A stretch of 64,000 nt of DNA from Nostoc sp. PCC 7107 (GTDB lineage Bacteria > Cyanobacteriota > Cyanobacteriia > Cyanobacteriales > Nostocaceae): the NCBI RefSeq assembly GCF_000316625.1, contig NC_019676.1, forward strand, positions 4,482,501 through 4,546,500, written 5' to 3'. Below, piece by piece: positions 39,689-46,261 of this stretch. Position 1 is the first letter of the stretch, and each line of letters opens with the position of its first letter. The position numbers and the translations under genes are program-made. Under the pieces are notes generated by a model. The model was not told the origin of the DNA. It searched no databases and worked only from the letters and a program-made list of their open reading frames with translations.

Positions 39689-40007
39689 GCCGATTTTTGC
39701 CAAGCGAATTTTTTGGGAAATAATTTATTATATTGGCAAAAATTGGGACGTGTTTTTGTATCCTTTGGCAAAATTACGGAAAAATCTTTAAGTGCGATCG
39801 CTCATCTGAGCCACTTAACACCCAACCAATCTAGATTTTCGGCAAAAATAGGCAAAAATATTTTCCCTCCCAAACTCTCCTCAGCAAAAACAAAATTTTT
39901 ACATAAACATTAAGAAACATTTCCCTACTCAAATTCCTTCAACCTCCGCGCCACTCCGCGTAAACCTCAGCGCCCCTTTGCGTTTAAAAATAATCCCTCT
40001 CTTCCTC
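39689..40007. other. Intergenic region between the HTH protein and the Y RNA cluster
   Basis: No gene is seen. The part near 39935-39990 (CCTCCGCGCCACTCCGCG and CCCTTTGCGTTT) is the common cyanobacterial dispersed repeat also seen near 42404 and 53117. The right end leads into the promoter proposed at 40008. Confidence 0.5.
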
Positions 40008-40036
40008 TTGACATTCACAACTACATATACTACATT
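40008..40036 (+). promoter_or_regulatory. Putative sigma-70-type promoter for the Y RNA / rsr cluster
   Basis: A perfect -35 box TTGACA (40008-40013), a 17-bp spacer and TACATT (40031-40036) as -10 box. Transcription would start near 40043, about 30 nt before the first Y RNA acceptor stem at 40075. This is inferred from consensus only. Confidence 0.5.
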
Positions 40037-40074
40037 AATACTACAAGCTGATTTTCCCAAAGGAGTTAGCCTCC

Positions 40075-40205
40075 GTAGCGGATAGCTCAAATAACAGAGC
40101 GCCCACCTTGCCTGTAAAGGCCGACATATCGAGGGTTATCGCAAATAACTTAAACATCCTTGAGAAAAAATTCTGGAGGTGCAGGTGTAAATCCTGCTCC
40201 GCTAC
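40075..40205 (+). ncRNA. tRNA-like Y RNA (YrlA type), copy 1
   Basis: The ends pair perfectly over 8 bp (GTAGCGGA 40075-40082 with TCCGCTAC 40198-40205). A D arm follows (GCTC 40085-40088 / GAGC 40097-40100), and a T arm (GCAGG-TGTAAAT-CCTGC, 40181-40197) abuts the acceptor. The anticodon-arm region is replaced by about 75 nt. That insert holds CTTGCCT-GTAA-AGGCCGA, TCGAGGGTTATCGC, and later AACATCCTTGA, which can pair with TCGAGG-GTT leaving an AT bulge. The same pieces occur in copies 2 and 3 but with AACATCCTT first, so the strand order here is permuted. It is not a usable tRNA. I take it as a Ro60-binding Y RNA because rsr lies next door. Confidence 0.8.
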
Positions 40206-40241
40206 ACCCCAACAAAGTGCTGAGTTAAAAATAATTTTAAT

Positions 40242-40365
40242 CTGGTGGGTAGCTCAATCTGGTAGAGCAATGAACATCCTTAGTTCACAAGCTTGCCTGA
40301 AAAGGCTGAAGAATCGAGGATTATCGTTAATTCATGAGTTGTAGGTTCAAATCCTATCCCACCAG
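40242..40365 (+). ncRNA. tRNA-like Y RNA (YrlA type), copy 2
   Basis: The acceptor-like 8-bp stem pairs CTGGTGGG (40242-40249) with CCCACCAG (40358-40365). The D arm is GCTC...GAGC with a GG-containing loop, and the T arm has a canonical loop TTCAAAT. The inserted Ro60 module runs from AACATCCT (40273-40280) through the hairpin GCCT-GAAA-AGGC (40295-40306), then TGAAGAATCGAGG and ATTATCG (to 40326). CCTTAGTTC pairs with GAATCGAGG in 8 of 9 positions. The strand AGGCTGAAGAATCGAGG resembles the conserved G-N-C-G-A-A-G part of Y RNAs. It lies 36 nt after copy 1, probably on the same transcript, and is processed by unknown nucleases. Confidence 0.85.
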
Positions 40366-40375
40366 CCAAACCTAA

Positions 40376-40401
40376 TTTGAGATTTAATCCAAAATCTCAA
40401 A
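40376..40401. repeat. Perfect 10-bp inverted repeat between Y RNA copies 2 and 3
   Basis: TTTGAGATTT (40376-40385) and AAATCTCAAA (40392-40401) flank a 6-nt loop, followed by ATCCAAAATCCAAAAT. The motif is a common Nostoc-type dispersed sequence; here the hairpin could separate or mark processing of copies 2 and 3. Confidence 0.6.
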
Positions 40402-40422
40402 TCCAAAATCCAAAATTTTTAT

Positions 40423-40547
40423 GTGGCAGGTAGCTCAGTCGGTAGAGCGCCTAAACATCCTTATTCACCCCTTGCCTGAAAAGTCCGAAGAATGAGGGTT
40501 ATCGCCTTCCACGCGGGATGTCGCAGGTTCGATTCCTGCCCTGCCAC
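40423..40547 (+). ncRNA. tRNA-like Y RNA (YrlA type), copy 3
   Basis: The most tRNA-like copy. It has an 8-bp acceptor (GTGGCAGG 40423-40430 / CCTGCCAC 40540-40547), a D arm GCTC-AGTCGGTA-GAGC with the GG pair, and a T arm GCAGG-TTCGATT-CCTGC (40523-40539). The Ro60 module starts AAACATCCTTATTC, and CCTTATTC pairs over 8 bp with GAATGAGG. Inside is CTTGCCT-GAAA-AGTCCGAAG, then GGGTTATCGC. AGUCCGAAGAAUGAGGGUUAUC closely resembles the 5' strand of vertebrate Y RNAs (GGUCCGA...GUGGGUUAUC in Y4). After the module a 7-nt loop CTTCCAC on a CGC/GCG stem imitates an anticodon arm with UCC. rsr starts 38 bp after the 3' end. Confidence 0.87.
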
Positions 40548-40558
40548 CTTTCATTTTT

Positions 40559-40570
40559 GCCCGCAAGGGC
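40559..40570 (+). promoter_or_regulatory. Small leader hairpin before rsr
   Basis: GCCC-GCAA-GGGC forms a tight GNRA-capped hairpin directly between Y RNA copy 3 and the GGGAG ribosome-binding site of rsr (40572-40576). It could be a processing or attenuation signal. Seen in sequence; role inferred. Confidence 0.4.
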
Positions 40571-40584
40571 CGGGAGATGAAACC

Positions 40585-42186
40585 ATGAACTATAAGTTCT
40601 TTACCAAAAACAAGACAACCACCCCACAAAATCAGCCCATCCCTGGACGAGAAGCCGAGATGATTCAAGGACGTTCCGGTGGCTGGATGTTTGATGCTGG
40701 TTTATGGAAAATGCTGCGGCGTTGTCTGTTAGTTGGGACAGCCCAAAGCACCTACTACGCTGGTAAACAAGAATTAACTGAAGATTTTGTAGCGGTTGTC
40801 AACCAAGCTGTTGCCGAAAATCCCCGCCGTGTTGCAGAAGAAATTATCTATGCCAGCGATGGACGCGCTATCAACAACAGCGCACCTATCCTTGCTTTAG
40901 TGTTGCTGTCGATGGGTGAACGACCAGAAGCAAAACAAGCTTTTGGTGAAATCTTCCCTCAAGTGATTCGTACAGGTAGCCACTTTTACGAATGGTTGAA
41001 CTACACCAAATCTTTGCGGGGTTTTGGTAAAGTTGTGCGGGAAGCTGGGAAAACTTGGCTATCACGGGAAGATGTCAAAGGTTTAGCTTACCAACTGTTG
41101 AAATATCAACAACGCCAAGGCTTCACCCACCGCGATGCTTTGCGGTTGTTCCACGTCAAACCACCTACAGAAAATCACCGTCAATTATTTGAATGGGTTG
41201 TCAGAGGTTGGGAGGAATTACCAACAGAGATACCCTCACAAGCTTTGGCGCAGATTTGGTGGTATGAATGGCTCAAGCGCAACCCTGGGCAAACTCACGA
41301 AGCCATTTTGCAAGGACGCTTAACCCACGAAATGGCTGCACCCGTGGGCAATATGGACAAAGCTGCTTGGCAGTTGCTATTTCAAGAAATGCCAATCGGT
41401 GCAATGCTGCGTAACCTGGGTTCACTCACGGAACTGGGTGTGTTACGTGCTGACGAAAGCACCAACTTGCAGCGTGTTGAAGGAGTTCTCAACAACAAAG
41501 AACATCTGCGTAAAGGTCGCATTCACCCCATTGATGTTTTGAAAGCCCTCAAAACCTACGAGTCTGGCGGTAGACTTGGACGCAGTAAGAAAACTTGGAA
41601 CCCAGTTCCTCGCATCGTAGACATCTTAGAAAAAGCTGTTGAGTTGTCTTTTGATGTGGTAGAAACCACGGGCAAAGTTTTCATGCACGCTGTAGATGTT
41701 TCCGGTTCGATGGGTAGCTTAGTTGCAGACATGGGACTAAGTTGCTGTGAAATTGCCACGACAATGGCACTAGTTACAGCCAAAGCCGAGAAAAACTACA
41801 TGATTCGCGGCTTTGCTACCGAGTTCCGGGACTTAAATATCACAGCCAAAGATAGTTTTAGTTCAGCGGTGCGTAAAGCCAGCAATCAAAACTTCGGTGG
41901 TACAGATGCCTCTGTCGCTTACGACTGGATGATTAAAAATAAGTTCAAAGCTGATTTAGTCTGCTTCTGGACTGACTCAGAAAGCTGGGCGGGTTATCAA
42001 CATCCCTCTCAAGCGTTGCAGGAGTACCGCAAAAAAGTCAATCCAGATGTTAAGGCTGTATACGTCACTCTGACACCATACCGCATCACCTTGGTAGATC
42101 CACAAGATCCACTGTCTTGGGATTTGGCAGGATTTGACCCTGGTACACCTCGCATCATCCAAATGTTAGCGACAGGTGAATTGTAA
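40585..42186 (+). CDS. rsr: Ro60 orthologue (Rsr), TROVE and VWA domains
   Basis: A 533-residue orthologue of the Ro60 autoantigen, a ring protein that binds Y RNAs and the ends of misfolded RNAs, and in bacteria works with exoribonucleases such as PNPase in RNA decay. The TROVE domain covers about 1-365 with GGWMFDAGLWKMLRRCLLVG, STYYAGKQELTE, YASDGRAINNSAPILAL and a helical HEAT-like array. The VWA-like domain follows with an intact MIDAS: D371-x-S373-x-S375 (HAVDVSGSMGS), the Thr/Asp in GGTDAS (about 440-441) and CFWTDSES. The start is ATG 40585, preceded by GGGAG. Three tRNA-like Y RNAs lie upstream and one downstream, as expected for a Ro RNP locus. No rtcB is seen nearby. Confidence 0.95.
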   Translation: MNYKFFTKNKTTTPQNQPIPGREAEMIQGRSGGWMFDAGLWKMLRRCLLVGTAQSTYYAGKQELTEDFVAVVNQAVAENPRRVAEEIIYASDGRAINNSAPILALVLLSMGERPEAKQAFGEIFPQVIRTGSHFYEWLNYTKSLRGFGKVVREAGKTWLSREDVKGLAYQLLKYQQRQGFTHRDALRLFHVKPPTENHRQLFEWVVRGWEELPTEIPSQALAQIWWYEWLKRNPGQTHEAILQGRLTHEMAAPVGNMDKAAWQLLFQEMPIGAMLRNLGSLTELGVLRADESTNLQRVEGVLNNKEHLRKGRIHPIDVLKALKTYESGGRLGRSKKTWNPVPRIVDILEKAVELSFDVVETTGKVFMHAVDVSGSMGSLVADMGLSCCEIATTMALVTAKAEKNYMIRGFATEFRDLNITAKDSFSSAVRKASNQNFGGTDASVAYDWMIKNKFKADLVCFWTDSESWAGYQHPSQALQEYRKKVNPDVKAVYVTLTPYRITLVDPQDPLSWDLAGFDPGTPRIIQMLATGEL

Positions 42187-42200
42187 AAAAATTGAAGCTT

Positions 42201-42222
42201 GAAGTGTGAATTTTCACACTTC
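42201..42222. repeat. Perfect 10-bp palindrome after rsr
   Basis: GAAGTGTGAA and TTCACACTTC flank only two bases, 15 bp past the rsr stop and 24 bp before Y RNA copy 4. It could end the rsr message or mark processing, though no T-run follows. Similar ACTTCACACTTC pieces occur around 18115-18140, so it may be a dispersed repeat. Confidence 0.55.
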
Positions 42223-42245
42223 AGACTTCACACTTCATAATTCAT

Positions 42246-42357
42246 GGCGGGTTATCCCTTATTCGCAACTTGCCCTTTCGGGGACGAAGAATGTAGGGTT
42301 ATCGGTTAACGTCTCTACCATCTCCGGGGACTAGCGGGTTCAATTCCCGCACCCGCC
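42246..42357 (+). ncRNA. tRNA-like Y RNA (YrlA type), copy 4, without D arm
   Basis: The ends pair perfectly (GGCGGGT 42246-42252 / ACCCGCC 42351-42357) and the T arm is canonical (GCGGG-TTCAATT-CCCGC, 42334-42350), so 7+5 bp as in normal tRNA. No D arm is present: the Ro60 module begins right after the acceptor. CCCT.TATTC pairs with GAATG.T.AGGG. The inner hairpin is CTTGCCC-TTTC-GGGGACGAAG, and GGGTTATCGG closes it. A hairpin GTCTC...GGGAC stands where the anticodon or variable arm would be. Location 59 bp after rsr and the shared module support a fourth Y RNA. Confidence 0.8.
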
Positions 42358-42503
42358 TTTATTCATTCACATAATTTGGCGTTGCTGATTGAGGGGATGA
42401 TTTTTGTTTCACGCAAAGCCGCAAAGGCGCAAAGAGCAAGAGTTTGAAAATTAGAATTTATGATTTCATCCCGCATTTATGCAACGCCCATAATTTAATT
42501 AAA

Positions 42504-42530
42504 AAACCCGTCTTGGCGGGTTTAGTTTTT
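42504..42530 (+). terminator. Rho-independent-type terminator after Y RNA copy 4
   Basis: AAACCCG-TCTTGG-CGGGTTT hairpin (42504-42523) followed by AGTTTTT. It would end transcription coming from the Y RNA/rsr side; the A-run on the other side would let it work for the convergent gene ending at 42624 as well. Between it and copy 4 lies a dispersed repeat (GTTTCACGCAAAGCCGCAAA). Confidence 0.7.
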
Positions 42531-42623
42531 GGCGATCGCCAATCATCTCAGCAGACTTCTTGCATAAATATTTTTTGCATCATGTAAAGGTTCTGAGACT
42601 TTTGCAACCAGTCTAGAAAATTA

Positions 42624-43469
42624 TTAATTAAACAACGTCCCTAAAAAATTAACAATTGGTTTCCAAAAAAATCCAGTTAAAACATAAGGTGCATATTCCA
42701 ACAGTGGCAGTTTTTTTGGTTTTGGCTGCTTTAGCGGTAAACACTCGATCAGAAACGGCACAATACAAGTCAATCCGTAAGCTGTGGCTAAGGCTGTACT
42801 CAATTGCGGTGGCTCTCCTGGTATAGGGTTATAGTAAATCCCTAGCAAAATAAAGCAGATCATCAAAAACTGTTGCCAGACAAACCAAGACTGAGGCGAC
42901 AGAAAATAAACTAACTGGGGAAAGCTTTTGTCAATTTTTTGTCGCATTCCTAATAAAACTGCCCAAGTCGCCGCTCCAACAATACCATCACTTTTTAATC
43001 CATAAACTCTTTGAAAGCGTTTAACAGCCCTTTCGGTTTCCCAGTCAAAATGTCCATTGGGTACTTTTTTCAGAAATTCTTCTTCATAGAGAATATTTTG
43101 TAGTTCTTTAACTGCATCCTTAAGTTCGGATAAATTCTTTTTTTGGCCGCGATAAAGCTTGGGATACAACAAGCAAGCCCATGTCAGAGGCCCAACTACT
43201 CCATCTGACACAAGATGATTGCTTTTTTGGAAATCTTTGACTGTTGCATCTGTTTGTAAATCAAATTTACCAGTAATCTCTATCTCTAAACCTTGAGCTT
43301 TTAACAGTTCTTGCAGTTCGTTGATTGATTCCTGTACAGACTTGGGGCTAAAGTCTCGGTAAAGTATGGGACGTTTATTAAAGACACAGACTTGTTTTTC
43401 TTGAGGAAAATAAAGTCTATCTTGTCTCATACCAAGCAAAAGACTTAAGGATTCCAATATTTTCTTCAT
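42624..43469 (-). CDS. Peptidoglycan-binding-domain protein with C-terminal membrane segments
   Basis: A 281-residue protein. Two PG_binding_1 repeats are clear: about 45-105 (QESINELQELLKAQGLEIEITGKFD with SDGVVGPLTWACLL) and about 115-180 (LKDAVKELQNILYEE with SDGIVGAATWAVLLG). After them come hydrophobic segments (FVWQQFLMICFILLGIYY and LATAYGLTCIVPFLIECL), so the protein should sit in the inner membrane and touch the wall. No catalytic domain is present. The start is ATG 43469 because AAGGGGAA lies 8 nt upstream; TTG 43499 is the longer alternative. Confidence 0.82.
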   Translation of the reverse strand: MKKILESLSLLLGMRQDRLYFPQEKQVCVFNKRPILYRDFSPKSVQESINELQELLKAQGLEIEITGKFDLQTDATVKDFQKSNHLVSDGVVGPLTWACLLYPKLYRGQKKNLSELKDAVKELQNILYEEEFLKKVPNGHFDWETERAVKRFQRVYGLKSDGIVGAATWAVLLGMRQKIDKSFPQLVYFLSPQSWFVWQQFLMICFILLGIYYNPIPGEPPQLSTALATAYGLTCIVPFLIECLPLKQPKPKKLPLLEYAPYVLTGFFWKPIVNFLGTLFN

Positions 43470-43749
43470 GCAAAATTCCCCTTGATTAAGATGTAACAAG
43501 AATTGTCAAGACAGTTTTTTGGTGTATGAGAATATATCTGAATATTCCCACTTTGTTAATTAAGCAACATTGATAACTTATTAATTACCCTACTAAATAC
43601 CAGTTTCAGCAAGTTACACAGTTAAAAATTTGTTAGTGATTTGTTATATTTTTGTAATGAACAATGTTGCTAAAAACTCGTATAGCTAATTCATCCGAAA
43701 TTTATTCGGTAGAATGTGGCTATTAAGACATTGTTGTCAAAGTTACAGG

Positions 43750-46074
43750 ATGAAATTTATGTCAGGTCAGCTAGAGAATCAAAATCTGTCTAAAACATGG
43801 CATCGAAAGCTGGCAAAAGAATGGGAAATAGACCGTATACTGACTGACTTAGAAGCTATAACCAAAAACCGATACAGGCAGAATACTAAGAAAGACTTGC
43901 TGTTAGGATTACTTTGTGGACATAGCTTAAAAGAGATTGGTAAATATTTACATAAAAATCATGCTGTTGTCAGAGCCGGATTAAGCAATATCTATCGCGA
44001 TATTGAAACGTTAACAGAAGAATCTGATAAGACTGTTAAAGCTAGTAATCTTGTTTACATTTTGCAAAAACATGGCTACCGCAAAGGTGTAGAATCATCT
44101 TCTAAACATTGCCTCACCATTATTAATAATCTGCCATCGCCAACCTACACAGAATTTATTGGGCGCGAAGCAGATATGAGAATATTACTAGAACGCCTTT
44201 TGCCAGATCATGGCGCTCACATGATTACAGTACATGGTATTGGTGGCGTAGGTAAAACAGCATTAGTTTTAGCAGCAGCCTATCTCTGTTTAAAAGCTAG
44301 TCGTGAAAATTTGAATCTTGCACCTAAATTTAATGCGATTATTTTCACTTCTGCAAAACAACAAGAACTCATTCCCCACGGAATTTTGCAACGCCAGCAG
44401 GGACAGCGTAATCTGCGAGAAATTTTTCGAGAGATTGGTAATGCGCTTGGCGACCCGACAATTATTCAATCTCCTCCCAATGATCAATCTGACCGTGTAC
44501 GCCAAATTCTCTCTAGACAGCGCACACTATTGATTGTGGACAATATGGAGACGATAGAAGATAGAAGCGGAGTGATTGAGTTCCTTTATAATCTACCGAT
44601 TTGTGTCAAAGTAGTAATTACTACCCGTGAGCGAATTGCACTGCTACCAATTAGCCTGCAAAATTTGACCGTAGAAGATGGGATGCAGTTAATTCAGCAA
44701 CAAGCTGGAGAAAAAGGTATAACTATCAATGATCAAGAATCTCAGCTACTCTACAAAAGCACTGGTGGGATTCCTCTAGCAATTGTCTACGCCCTTGGTC
44801 AAGTATCGAGTGGTTATTCTCTGAGTTCAGTATTGGCAAAACTAACTAATGCTAGTGGTGATGTGGCTCGTTTTTGCTTTGAACAATCTGTGCAAGGAAT
44901 TGCTGGACAGCCAGCTCACAAGTTGCTGATGTCACTGGCTATTTTTCCTAACTCTCCAACTCAAGCGGCTGTGGCTGAGGTGGCTGGGTTAACAAATGCA
45001 CCTGATTCTATCAATGATGGCTTGGCACTTTTGCAGCAACTTTCTTTAGTCAATCAAAATCCAGAGACGAAGCGATATGAAATGCTTTCTCTGACTCGTG
45101 AGTATGCTTTGGCAGAATTGAAAGCTAACCCAGATTTTGCTAGAGAAGCGCGGCGGTGTTGGGTAAGGTGGTATTTAGATTTTGCTAATAGTTACGCTGG
45201 CGAAGATTGGGAAAAGTCGAAACATTACGAAAGGCTAGAAGTAGAAGAGGTAAATTTGCGGGCTGTACTTTATTGGTGTAGAGATGAAGACCATTATGAA
45301 GAAGTGAGAGATTTAGGTTTATTGTTGAATCATTACGCGAATCTTTATGCTTACTGGGACGATCGCCTAGATTGGTGGCAATGGCTTGTGGAACAATCAG
45401 AAAGACGGGGTGAATGGTCATTTTTGGTGAAATTCATCATCCGCAAAACTTGGCTATTAATTCGGGAATGTTCCCAGAAGAGTCTTCAAGAAGCTGAAGA
45501 AATGTTGCAACGGGCATGGGTGTTACGCGACCATGCAGATTTATGCGATCAAGCTGACTTAGCTGAAAATATCGCCAGGCTCAAAATCAGACGAAAAAAT
45601 TATGTAGAAGCACGTAAATGGCTGGATATAGAACAGAAGTTAGTAACTCAAGCGAATTTAACTGAGCAGAAACATATCCGTTATTACATTCCTGTACTTT
45701 ATCATCGGGCAGTTATCTTACACAAAGAAAATAAATATTCCGAAGCGAAAAATCTGTTCCATGAAGTGATGGAATGTGCTAAAAAAATTAACTGGTATCG
45801 AGTTATTAATTCGGCTCAAAATTGGCTGGCGGATATCGCAATTGATCAAGGCGATCGCGATGGCGCTCAACAGTTATTAACTAAAGGTGTAACTATCGCT
45901 CAAAGAAGCAAAAATAAGCGGCGTTTAGCCCGTTACCAACGCTCTCAGGCGAAATGGGAGAAAAAATGGGGTAGTGCTGATCAAGCTGATAAATTTGCCA
46001 GAGAAGCGATAGATGCTTTTGAATATTTAGGTATGATCAAAGATGTTGAAGAAATTCAGTTGTTGCTGAATTAA
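43750..46074 (+). CDS. NB-ARC STAND ATPase with helical repeats
   Basis: About 774 residues. The N-terminal 90 residues contain a helix-turn-helix-like stretch (KKDLLLGLLCGHSLKEIGKYLHKNHAVVRAGLSNIYRDI). NB-ARC follows: a conserved TEFIGREADMRILLERL lead-in, Walker A GIGGVGKTAL (K169), Walker B RTLLIVDNMETIED, sensor VVITTRERI and GGIPLAI. A winged-helix region and C-terminal TPR-like helices (about 480-770) complete a STAND switch. Such proteins act as ATP-gated sensors in cyanobacterial regulation or conflict systems; the trigger and output here are unknown. ATG 43714 gives 12 more residues; I prefer 43750 after TTACAGG. An XisI relic follows directly. Confidence 0.85.
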   Translation: MKFMSGQLENQNLSKTWHRKLAKEWEIDRILTDLEAITKNRYRQNTKKDLLLGLLCGHSLKEIGKYLHKNHAVVRAGLSNIYRDIETLTEESDKTVKASNLVYILQKHGYRKGVESSSKHCLTIINNLPSPTYTEFIGREADMRILLERLLPDHGAHMITVHGIGGVGKTALVLAAAYLCLKASRENLNLAPKFNAIIFTSAKQQELIPHGILQRQQGQRNLREIFREIGNALGDPTIIQSPPNDQSDRVRQILSRQRTLLIVDNMETIEDRSGVIEFLYNLPICVKVVITTRERIALLPISLQNLTVEDGMQLIQQQAGEKGITINDQESQLLYKSTGGIPLAIVYALGQVSSGYSLSSVLAKLTNASGDVARFCFEQSVQGIAGQPAHKLLMSLAIFPNSPTQAAVAEVAGLTNAPDSINDGLALLQQLSLVNQNPETKRYEMLSLTREYALAELKANPDFAREARRCWVRWYLDFANSYAGEDWEKSKHYERLEVEEVNLRAVLYWCRDEDHYEEVRDLGLLLNHYANLYAYWDDRLDWWQWLVEQSERRGEWSFLVKFIIRKTWLLIRECSQKSLQEAEEMLQRAWVLRDHADLCDQADLAENIARLKIRRKNYVEARKWLDIEQKLVTQANLTEQKHIRYYIPVLYHRAVILHKENKYSEAKNLFHEVMECAKKINWYRVINSAQNWLADIAIDQGDRDGAQQLLTKGVTIAQRSKNKRRLARYQRSQAKWEKKWGSADQADKFAREAIDAFEYLGMIKDVEEIQLLLN

Positions 46075-46097
46075 TCTTCATCAGTAATTGCATTTAT

Positions 46098-46242
46098 AAT
46101 GAAAAAAATTTGCTGCAATGGAATGGTACAGAAGATGATATCGCTGCTAATTTAGTAGAATTGTGTGTACCAAAGCAAGATATTTTTTTAGGTTTTTTAT
46201 TCACCTTACATGCGTCAGTTTACTGATTATGCGATGAGCTAA
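46098..46242 (+). pseudogene. XisI C-terminal relic (fdxN-element excision controlling factor family)
   Basis: The frame from 46098 reads NEKNLLQWNGTEDDIAANL, then VELCVPKQDIFLGF. After one extra T in the T-run at 46193-46198 it continues in the next frame as YSPYMRQFTDYAMS and TAA (46240-46242). XisI proteins end in this way (W-x-x-GTE-x-x-IA-x-x-L-V-E-x-G-V-P-K-x-D-I-V-L-G-F, then P-x-x-R-x-Y-T-x-Y/F-A). The first two thirds of the gene are missing: the NB-ARC gene ends 23 bp before. It is a truncated and frameshifted remnant with no XisH beside it. Confidence 0.8.
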
Positions 46243-46261
46243 AATATTAATTTCTTGAAGT

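Noticed and set aside
40075-40547. Three ordinary tRNA genes
   Set aside because: D and T arms and acceptor stems fit, but 50-75 extra nt replace the anticodon arm, share one module in all copies and resemble Y RNA, next to a Ro60 gene.
42246-42357. Small tmRNA-like gene
   Set aside because: It lacks a D arm as tmRNA does, but there is no tag-coding frame, it is far too short, and it contains the Ro60-binding-like module.
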